From Rapana venosa (Eukaryota > Mollusca > Gastropoda > Neogastropoda > Muricidae): DNA of 64,000 bases. The stretch is taken from contig CM054161.1 in NCBI GenBank assembly GCA_028751875.1, positions 47,863,877 through 47,927,876 of the forward strand, given 5' to 3'. The position numbers and the translations under genes are program-made. The notes below the pieces were generated by a model. It ran no database searches. It saw only the letters and a list, made by a program, of their open reading frames with translations, and was not told the origin of the DNA. Of this stretch, positions 54,430 through 64,000 are shown piece after piece (position 1 is the stretch's first letter; each line of letters starts with the position of its first letter).

Positions 54430-57400
54430 ATCATCATCAATTTATTGGAAGACGCATCAAAATGGCGGAAAATGCCCCAAAAGCTAATTTTTTTTTTTGT
54501 CAGAGTTTTTTTGCTTTTACTCAAAAAGGCAAGAACCCCGAAACATGAGTGGGTGTCCGCACCCCAGCAAGGACAACCCCGGTGACAAGAAAAAACAAAA
54601 TTGCAGCCAAAACCCCCTGACAAAGAAACCCGGGGCTCCGACTGAAAAAACAGTCAGTGGAAACCGGGGTGTAGCCGATGGTTTTTTTGGAATATGTGCC
54701 CCAACAACAGGGGGACGCCGTGATTTGATTGTCCCACGATAAAATCCCGGGGAGAGATGGGCCCCAAAACATTGCTTCCCCTGTGACAAAAAATTTTTTT
54801 CATTGGAAAGCACCATCCAGGGTTAAAGACAAAACAAAATCAACAGCTTTTGGGGGGGGAAGCAGGTCAGTAGTCCCAAAAGCACAAACGCAAACTGACG
54901 CTGTTAAAAACATAAGCAGACGCTGTTAAAAAAAATGGCCAATTAAAATTATCAATAAGTCCAATTCAACAAAAAAAGGGGGAAAACTCAAGACTTTTCT
55001 CATTTCCAAATCAAAACATCCTTTAAAACCTCCAAACCCGGAAAAAAAAAAAAAATGAAAACAAAAAAAAATATGCCAAAAAACGTGGAAAAAAACATCA
55101 ATAAAATTAAGAATGGTTTAAAGGGAAACCCAAAATTTCGTAAACTTCCTTTTACCAAACATTTGATCTAGAAAAATTCAAAAGTAGCAACCTCCAAAAA
55201 TTTAAGATCTTCCTGTGGCATTGGTCATTCATGATTTCCCTGATGAATGGTGTTCGCCCAATTTTTTAGGACGCTCATACCCGGGTCAAAGTCCCCTTTA
55301 CCCCCCAAATTTCACACCATTGAAGTATCCACAAAGGGTTTTCGGGTCAGCAATTTCCAAAGAATCATACACCCGAGGCCAAAAATGAACATTGTTTGGG
55401 AAACAATGAACCCGAAAACAAAGGATACGGCAACATCTTCAAAAAAACCCTTTTGCTCAAAAACAAAGAAATCGTTTTAAGAAACCCTCCCAATTTCAAA
55501 GTCTCTTAAGCAAAATAGTGGCCCCTAAGAGATTTGAACACTGCAAATCAAAAAAAGACCCGTTTAACGCTTTTCCTTTTCTGTGGCCTTTTTGAGAAAA
55601 ACCCCCATATCCACCCGTGGCCCCCGACAACCCCAACCCAACCCGGATGTTCCGAAGACGACGGAATCCATCCCACCTAAGGGAAACCCGTGCCCTTGCT
55701 GGGAACATTGGCCGGCTTTTTCGGGGTCTCTTCTGGGAATCGCCCCGCAAACGACGAGGAGACCCCAAAGGGACCGTGACTTTCCCCAAAGCGGAAAAAC
55801 CCCTTTTTCTACCACCCCGACCACAGGGGTCTGGCCGGGGAATCGGGATCCATGGCTGAACCCCTAAAGGGAAAAGGGGGGTTTTTTTGGGCCCCTTTTA
55901 AAGAAAGGGAAACAAGAAATTCCCCGATGCCCAAAAAACAAAAACTCCCCCCCAAAAAACACACCACACCCAACACCCACCTACACCCAAAAACACAACA
56001 CCCCACACACACCCCAAACCACACACACACACACCCACACAAAACACACACACACACAATGTGTGCATGCAAGTACTTTCGCCCAAAAAGACAGGCAACG
56101 AGAATCCCCAAAGGGTTAACTTTTTAAAAAAAAAAATTTTGTTTTGGTTTTTTTATTTTTAGATTATAAATTTTTGTTAAAATTTTGGGCCCCAAAATCA
56201 ACTTACGAGTATAAGGAATTTTTCCCTTGAAGTTGGCCCAATTTTTATCTTTGTTCCCTTTTAAAAACCCCTTTAGATTAGACTTGAAAAGGGGGCCCAT
56301 GTGCGAAAGTAGGATGTTTTTATTTTGAAAATCCATCCTACCTTTTTTAAGAAAGAAATGGCCAGCCATGGGTGAATTTTATGACACAAACAGTTAAAAA
56401 TGCTTCTACCACCTGAAGAGGAATGGGCTCCCCAATGTTAATGTACCCAAGACGTTATGCCCCTAAAATTCAGGGGGACTGCAAATATAACAATCTAAAA
56501 GGGCTCAGGGAGGTCATTTAAATCATTTGAATAAATTTTTGCATAAAAATCTGACATCCCAGAGATTGACTTGTTTTGCCCATCTTTTCCGGGGCATCCG
56601 AAGGGCGAAAAACCTTTGATTTTCCCCCCTTCTTAAGGCTAGTATATTGGGTTTAAATTTTTTCCCTTTTTTTGAGAATTTTTTTCTCTTAAAACACACA
56701 CACATTACACACACACACACACACAACTGGAAAACGTTTTTTGGGTTTTAAAATTTAGATTTCTTTTTTGTTCAACCTTTAGAATTATTTGCACTTTTAA
56801 AAACCCCCGTTTTCCGTATTAAACTTGTTTCAAAAAACTAACCCTTTATAATGATAAAAATTTTGGGTTTTTCCCCTTTTAAAATTTTACAGTGGGAACG
56901 TAAAATCTGTTTTTCAACAAATCTACCATAAACTGATTACACATCTTGCAAACGTTTTTGATCTGAGGTTTTTTGTTTACAGTCCTTTTAAAAACACTAA
57001 AAAAAGCCCCCAAAACTGAAAAATTAAATAAATTTTCCACCAATCCTTTTTAAATTGTTGCAAAAGAGCGGGAAAAAATTCGGGGCTGCCCCTTATGTGC
57101 ATAAAGGAAAAAGAGTATAATGTAATTTTCCTCGCCCATTCCAACTAATGTACCAAATCTACACTCTTGTGCTGCATCATAAAAATCACCCCAAAACTAT
57201 AGAAACTAAACGTTTGTTTCGGTATATTTGCCCAAAGGCCCCATTACATAAAAACAGAAGGGTTTCGTACATTTTTCCCGAAACTAAAAATAAAATTAAT
57301 TAAAAGTTTGGGGAATTTTAATTTCGCACTCCCCCTTTCCCGGGGTAAAAAAATGTACATCATAACCAATAATTTGGTTTATTGAAAACATTATCGATTC

Positions 57401-60400
57401 TTATCTTTTTTACTTAATGATGGTAGGTTACAAAATCCCAGAAGTTTTGAATCAAAACCTAGTGCTTTAGAAACTATTTTTTAATTTTTCCCTTTCCCCT
57501 TCTTGCAAAATGGGAATTTTGGGGGGTAGAAATTTATAAATTTAGTAAGGGGAAACATTTCCAATTGCTATCACTCTTTTAATTTTGATTTTCAAATTTT
57601 GACTTAAAAAAAAAGGGTTTTCCCAAAAATTAAATTTTCGTTTTTGCTGACTGGAAAAAATTTAAAGATATTTTTTATACAGATAAATAGTAAAATATTA
57701 AAAACTTTTGATATTAAACTTTTTATGCCAAAATTTTTAAAAAATTTGTACAGCAAAACGCTGAAAGCTCTAAACCCTAAGTATTCACCCCTGAAGTCGA
57801 AAAACATTCCGGAAAAATTTGGTGGAACCCTTCATGTAAAAAAAAGGGGTTGGGAATGACAAAAAAGCTGCTTATAAAATATATTTAAGAAAGAAAAAAT
57901 CAGAAAATTTATTTTTCTTATGAAAAAAGCCCAAAAATTTCTTTTAAAAAAAACCCTTGAAAAAAAGCAAACGTCAGTTTTGGTCTTCCTTTTTCTTTCA
58001 AGAAATTAAAAATTATAATGATTTGGGAAAAGGGTTTTTAGGGGTAAATTTAAAGAATGAAAAGTGGGGTTGGCTTCCCAACTGTCCCATTAAGATTAAA
58101 AAACAAGGAACTTTCCCTCAATTCAAAAGAAAGCTGAATCATTCATAGAAATTTTACAAAAACAATTAGTGATAAAAAATCCCTTTCAGGAAAAAAGCAA
58201 AGTATATAGAAATAAAAAAGCACAGAAAGAAAGTATAAAGACCCCTGGGAGATTAAAAATCATTTAAAGTCAAAAGCTCCCCTAAATTGCAAGAATTTTA
58301 AAAATGCCCCTCCTTCCCCTTGGAAAAAAAAAAACATCCCTTTGGGATTGATTTCTTTTTTCAAGTGAAATTTTTTAAAACAGCTGCCAGAAAATTTGGG
58401 GAAAAATTAAATTTCTTGAAAATTTTTTCAAAGTTGCTGGTCTCAAGGGGGCATTCCCAAAATATGGAAACTTTTCCCTTTTAGTGCCAGTCCCAAAACA
58501 GGGGAAACCCAAAAAAGATAAAAACCCCCTTTCCGACCCTTTTCGCGTTAAAACCCTCACACAGGAAAACCCTTTTGGAAAAAATAATTTTTTAAACCAC
58601 TAAAAGCCCTTATTGCGATAAAAAAAAAAAAAATCCCCTTAGCCAGGGGAGGGTTTTCCCAAAAGGTAGATGCACACCCGATCATCTGATTAAACTTAGG
58701 GACGCATATTAAAAAACCCAAATTTTCAGTAGGAAAAAATGTGCTTGCCACCTTTTTTGATAAAAAAAAAGCATAATTATCAGGTTGGCATAAAACCCAT
58801 AAAATATAAAAAATAAAAACTATTGGGTTATCGGTAAATGTATTTATTTATTAAAGCATTTCTCTCAGAAGAGTTAAAGCAGGCCAAATTGGAAATTCCT
58901 TTTAAATTTTCGGGTTCCCAAAAATGGGTATTCCCCAGGGGTCAGTTATCGCTCCACATTTTTCAATATTCCTTTTTTATGATCTTCCTCAGTGCCCCCT
59001 TTCCCGTAATGCCCTCCACGTCCGTATGCTGGGTGACATTTTTATGTGGATTTAATTTACGATAAAAAAAAAAACCCCCAAAAAGGCATCCTTTAAATAT
59101 ATAAAAATTTTGTATCAGCTTAGCTAAACAAACTTTAAAGATACATTTTTGAGAATTTGGGCTTTTTTTTGTTCCTGAAAAGACTAAAAAACTACTTTTC
59201 AAAAAAATGGCATAAACCCCCCCGTTCTTTCCTGTTTTCCAAAAAGATGGGGAAATGTTGGAATTTTTAAAAATTTGGGGAAGTTTTTAGGAGTATATTT
59301 TATGTTTTCATAAGTTGGAATTATTTATATTGATTATTTAAATACTAAGGCTCCCGGAAAAATCTTAATTTTTCTGAAAGTTATTAGTAAAAAACAAGTG
59401 TGGGCTTTTGATGTAGTGTTTTTAAAAAAAATTTGGGATTATCTTTTTGTAGTTCCAAATCATTTTTTGGCCCGGAAGCATTTTTTAGTGCCCCCAAAAT
59501 ATTTTTTTACAGAAAAAAAGGGCAAGACTAGACTGCAACTTTTCATTAGCCCCTGGGGGGTTCCCCTTTTTATGCACTTTCCTTTTTGGGACCTATAAGG
59601 GGATGGAAAAATTTTTCCCTTAGACGAATATCGACAATGGCTGGGGGCTAAATACTCTTACGTTGTTCAACACAAGAAACAATGTGGAAAAACAAATTTT
59701 GTTTTAAAAACTGATTTTGAACTTTCCCAAAAAAAGAAAATTCAAATTTGCTCCCTTTAACCCCCAGCTAGAAACCTATACTTCTCAATTATTTGGGTCA
59801 AGGGAGATATTAAAACCCACAAAAATAGCTAAATCGAAGATTCCCCTCGCCCCTTTCCCCCCCTGGGAAAATTAAGAGAGGTAAAATTTTGGGCGTAAAT
59901 TTTTCCTTTTTAAAGAAAAAAGGTAAAAAAATATTTTTTAGCGAAACAGTAAAAAAATATTCAAACACTTTTCCAAATCATTAAAAAATTTACACAGATT
60001 TCTTCCCTTTTTAACAACATGGGCGGGTTTTTGCGTTTTTTTCTACCATCTTTGAAAAAGAGAGAACATTTTTTTAGGAAAAAAACGATCTATTTTTTTA
60101 CACTGAAATTTTCTGCTATTTTGAGGCTTTGTTAAATTTTCTTTTTGATTTTCCCTTTTTAAAAAAATTTTAAATAAATTTTCCCGTGTTGATTCCAGGT
60201 CAGTCTTACTTGCCCCGAGAAAAATTTAGTTCAAAAGTGAGAAAAAAGATTTCATAATTTAGATTTGTCCCCTCTAATTTTATTTTCTGAGATACGGGCA
60301 TGGTGTTACCTTTTGCTGGATTTCCCTCGCACTGTGGAATTTTCTTTAAAAGAAAAAATTGACAGAAAAACAAAATTGGAGCTGAGCATTCGATGGGTTT

Positions 60401-61195
60401 TTGCGCATAAGTTTCCTTTTATCCATTCATGAGGGCTATAGCATGTTAAAAATGCATGTTGGAAACCTTTAAAAAAAAAACTTCAAAATACCGGTTTTTC
60501 CTGGAGTGATGATGAGCCCATGTATTTTTTTTGTAAAATCAAATAAACGTAATTTACGATTTTAGAAATTTTTGTTCTCTTATTTACAGGTTTAAGCTCA
60601 ATTCTTTTAGAAAGAATTTTTTTAAAAAAGAAAAATGTATTTTGGTGAAAATCTTTAAAAAAATCACATTCTTTTAAGAAGAAAAGATCTGAAAAAAATT
60701 TACCTGCCTTCCCCCGTCCGTAGATTTCAACAAATTTTTTTAAAAACATTCCATTTTTGAAAGAAAATTGGGAGTTATTAAGCCCTACTCCATTTCGATC
60801 CCGGATATAAGGAAAATTTTTTAAATTTTTATTTTTTTGGAAAGTGGGATTTTTGCTGTTTGATTTTTTCTGGGGTTTGGGTTTTTGTTTTTTTTGTTTG
60901 TTTGTTGTTGTTTTTTTTTTGTTTGTTGTTGTTGGGTTTTTTTTTTTGTTTTTTGTTTTTGTTTTTTTAAAAATTCTTGTTTGCTTTTTTCATATATTTT
61001 TTTATTACGATTTATTTTGTTATTTGGGATACCCCTCCCCTACAACACACACCCAAACACGTGCGCGTGCGCAAGCACATTTCACGCACACGCGCACCCC
61101 AAAAGCCCCACACACACATACACCCCACTTTCCCTTTTTATATCACTATTTTGTGGAAGGGGCGTTAAACTGAAAAACTACACAACCCCACACAC
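54430..61195 (+). mobile_element. LINE-A, error-rich second copy
   Basis: All LINE-A landmarks in order: GGAAGACGCATCAAAATGGC (5' UTR), ATGAGTGGGTGTCCGCAC (ORF1), the ORF1 end around 55620-55850, CA repeats (55960-56060), ORF2 from about 56855, SDH region near 57545, RT region (58500-59050), RNase H (60050-60400), and TATCACTATTTTGTGGAAGG near 61140. Frames are shattered, and I would not annotate proteins from it. Confidence 0.88.
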
Positions 61196-62204
61196 ACACT
61201 GGGGCGTGATGAGGAAAACAGTCCCGAAAGAAGTCTGCCTTTTTTTCCCACACACACCCCCCCCCTCCCTCTCCCCCCCCCCCCCCCCCCCCCCCCACCC
61301 CCCCCCCCCCCCCACCCCCCCCCCCCCCCCCCTCCGGAAAATGACGTCCCGGCCTTTGGGGACGCCCCACATTAAACTAGATTTTTCATCACCTTCCTAA
61401 AGTAGACGTTTTCCGACAACCTTCAGGGGTTTTCAACAGGAAAACCCGTTCACCCGTTCCTTTCTAAAAAAAAAACCCAAAAGAAAGAAAGCTTTCTCAC
61501 CCCATCCTGCTACTTGCCTCCCCCCCCCCCCCCCCCGCCCCCCCCATTCCCGGGGCACAAACAGTATAAACAGCTGCCTTCACCCCAACCCCCCCCCCTT
61601 AAAGGGGGTTGTTTTACCCTAAATTTTATATTTTTTTATCTTGATGTTTATGGGTGGTTGCATGCATGTTGGGAAAGATTTGAATTTCAAGCCCTTTGAT
61701 TTGTTTACTTTACAAGATTCGCGCGATATAAATCCCCAAAGCAAATTTTCATTATTATTATTATTTTTATTTTATTTTTTATTTTTTTTATTATCATCTT
61801 TATTATTATCCCCACCCCCTAGAAACTCTATGTACGGGTTTCCCTTTTTTTCTTTCTGTTGTTTTTTTGGGGGTAATTTTTTTTTCTTTTTGTCACCTCC
61901 CTTTTTTTGGGCCATTTTCTGCCTTCCCCGGTTCATTTTTCCTGCCCCCTTTTTTTGGGGAAAGCCCTTTTAAAAAAAACAAAAATGTTTTTTCCCCCCG
62001 AGCCCAAATCGGTTCCCCCTGGGGGGACTTGCCAGGTGCTTAGCGGCAGGTTTTCACTTTTTTTTGCTCACCCAAAAATTAAAAGTTGCTGTTTGAGCAT
62101 TCGAAGAAAAAGAAAAAGGGAAAAAAAAGGCGTGTAAATTTTTTTAAACTTACTTTTTTTTTCAAATTTAAATTTAAAAATTAACGTTTTGTAAAATGCA
62201 AAAA

Positions 62205-62500
62205 GGGGAGGGATAGCCCAGTGGTCGGGGCAACCCCTTTCCCCCCCGTCAAGTTAAGCAGCGTAAACGGGGGTTTCCACCCTTTGGGGGGTGACCGTTT
62301 GTTTCACCTTTTGGGTTCCCGTACAGGTTTCCCCGGTTTACCCAGCTGTAAATGGGGACCTTGGGCCCCCTTTTTGGGTTAGGTAAAATAAAAACCCGGC
62401 GGGGAGAGGATGGGCGCCCCCTCAAAAGCCCGGCCTCAAAAGAAGTAAGGTCCTGACCCCCTCGTCTCCTTACGACCTTTTGTTTTTGGGGAAAACCTTA
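62205..62500 (+). mobile_element. 5S-SINE in the second copy
   Basis: GGGATAGCCCAGTGGTCGGG, CAAGTTAAGCAGCG, GTGACCGTTTG, CCCAGCTGTAAATGGGGACC, GATGGGCGCC. Counterpart of 8693-8985. Confidence 0.85.
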
Positions 62501-63144
62501 CCTTAAAAAGCAAAAGAAAAATTTAAAAACACGGTTTTTTTAGAACAAAGTTAAAAACATTAATTTAAATTTTTTTTAATATTTTAATAAAGTAGTTAAA
62601 AGAAAAAAGAAAAAAAAAGAAGAAGAAGAAAAGAAGAAGTAAGGTGTCTATGTGGGGAAAAAAATTTCCCAATACTTTCCCCAAAAATATTGAGTGCCCC
62701 CATTGTAAAAACCCTTTTCTTAACCTTTCGTTTTTTGAACAGACTCTCGAAAAAATTTTTTTGGGAAATAATGAAAATTGCTTTTGACAATTTCGAATTG
62801 TTTTTTGTACAGTCCACTAGAATAGGGTTGTAGTTACATGATTGGGTGTTTCCCCCGTCAATTTTTTTTGCTGAATACTTGTATTACGTCATGTTGTTTC
62901 CTGTCCAAGTTTTTTGTTTTTTTAAAACTTTGCTTATACTTAAAGAACCCGGTTTTTAAGTGCGAAAAAGTAAAAACACACATCTACGAGTATTTCATCA
63001 GATTGTTTTTTTACACCCCCCCCTTTTTCCCTTCATACTGTAACTAGCAGCCGCGCACCCCACATACACACCAAAAACCACAAGCGCAAGCGAAGAAAGC
63101 GGGGGGAACACCACCCACCACACACACACAACCACACACACCAC

Positions 63145-63480
63145 ATCCTTAGGGGGACGGGATAGCCTATGGCAAAATTTGGTTCGCAATCTGAGACCCG
63201 TTTTCGACCCCGTTAAAAGGGGTTTTTCCTCTGGAGTTACACATGCCGACTCCACTCCCCCCCCAAAAGTCCTTCGGATAGACTATAAACCGGGCCCCGT
63301 GTGCAACGCAGGGAAAACATTTGCGCCACTTTAAAATCCTGTTGGGCTTTTCGTAAGAGTAGGCTTTTGTGTGGGGTGGGAAAGATGACAGAATTCCAAC
63401 CCCTACACACGGGACTGATTGTAAAAAAAAAGACATAAGTCTTTTTTCCTTTCCCGATAGAAAAGAATAAAAATTAAAAA
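63145..63480 (+). mobile_element. SINE-A in the second copy
   Basis: GGGACGGGATAGCCTATGGC, AAAGTCCTTCGGATAGACTA, TTGTAAAAAAAAAGACATAA. Counterpart of 9629-9970. Confidence 0.85.
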
Positions 63481-64000
63481 ATTTAAAAAAATAAAAAAAA
63501 GACAGACAAACCTAAAACACACTTCACACTGTAAAGAACTCTTTTGCACACGTTAAAAAAACCGCTCCGCACTTCGGGAAGAATAGGCCACTGTGAAAGT
63601 GGCAATGGTAACAGAAAACCCCAAAAAAAACCCCAAAATATACCAAGGACGGTTTTTTTCAAAAATTTAAAAAACCCCCACGAGTCCTTTTTCATTATCC
63701 CGAACTTAAAAAAAAAAATTCTAAAAATAAAAAAAAAAAAAAGAATTAATCGATTCCAAGTACTTCTACTTTTCTGAGAATGAAGAGATGTTATATCGCA
63801 GACATCGTGATCTACATACTGACTCTTTTATGATCTTATTTTATCCCCAGTTGGCTTCAGCGGGGGTAGTTTGTCCATGAGTGGTGACAAAATGATCGAG
63901 CAGGTATCTGCCATCACGACTGCCTGAATTTTAAAGGATAGTCCATACACCCACTCACATCGCAGACACTTTTTTTCAGTTCTCAAAGCTGCTAACACAC

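Larger units (their letters stand above)
53145..64000 (+). repeat. Error-rich second copy of 1-10510
   Basis: Same order and orientation as the start of the window. GATAATCCCCCCT at about 53168 matches 25; the GT/G-rich block 53380-53700 matches 232-580. Next come the 5S-SINE (about 53965-54190), LINE-A (54430-61195), the L2-like solo tail (61640-61810), repeat X (about 61930-62105) and the 5S-SINE (62205-62500). The LINE remnant (62510-62830), SINE-A (63145-63480) and its 3' fragment (63530-63715) follow. Differences are mostly homopolymer expansions and replacements. The last 270 bases differ from 10246-10510 at only a few positions. Confidence 0.93.

Noticed and set aside
53145..64000. Ancient segmental duplication containing a second LINE-A insertion
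   Set aside because: Microsatellites, spacers and nested insertions all correspond, differences are homopolymer-type, and the end is nearly identical. An assembly duplicate is simpler, though not proven.

Overview
The window looks like non-coding, repeat-dominated nuclear DNA of an animal, most likely a gastropod or other mollusc. The evidence is tRNA-derived SINEs whose core (GGATGAGACTATAAACCGAGG-like) I know from molluscan Meta-type SINEs, an I/Nimb-like LINE carrying RNase H, a CR1/L2-like LINE, and extreme microsatellite density (CA, GATA, CATA, CAGA, GA, ATT, TTC). I see no complete cellular protein gene, no functional tRNA or rRNA gene, and nothing prokaryotic. Nearly all long open frames are translations of simple repeats (Thr-His, Val-Cys, Ser-Leu or Arg-Glu strings) or cross runs of N.

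Two gaps of exactly 500 N (18251-18750 and 40614-41113) divide the window into three contigs. Contig 1 (1-18250) is clean. It holds a broken 6.5 kb LINE ('LINE-A': esterase-type ORF1, then endonuclease, reverse transcriptase and RNase H), a cluster of SINEs at 8.7-12.8 kb, a 5'-truncated CR1/L2-like LINE on the minus strand (12.8-15.0 kb), a 54-bp minisatellite (16.0-16.9 kb) and GATA/CATA arrays. Contig 2 (18751-40613) begins with about 6 kb that looks like poor consensus. It continues through about 10 kb of almost unbroken microsatellites, then SINE copies, LINE fragments, a roughly 688-bp-spaced direct duplication and one short candidate exon (35407-35491, minus). Contig 3 (41114-64000) is mostly error-rich, homopolymer-smeared sequence. 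From about 53145 to the end it is collinear with 1-10510, element by element and microsatellite by microsatellite, becoming nearly identical in the last 270 bases. I read this as an unpolished second assembly of the same locus (haplotig or overlap) rather than a biological duplication.

The elements form a small retrotransposon ecology. Two LINE families could supply reverse transcriptase. SINE families with at least four RNA-polymerase-III heads are copied by such enzymes. Insertions are nested: a SINE inside an old LINE remnant, a tiny LINE tail inside a SINE, and a LINE plus a SINE inside a pentanucleotide array. The most notable element is a SINE whose 5' end joins a tRNA-like box A to the internal promoter of 5S rRNA. 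It occurs at least ten times and one copy has a perfect 12-bp target-site duplication. I found no novel enzymatic system. The points worth checking are the tRNA/5S chimera, the esterase-ORF1 plus RNase-H-ORF2 LINE, head exchange on a shared SINE core, the LINE 3'-end modules, the candidate exon and the assembly artefact.
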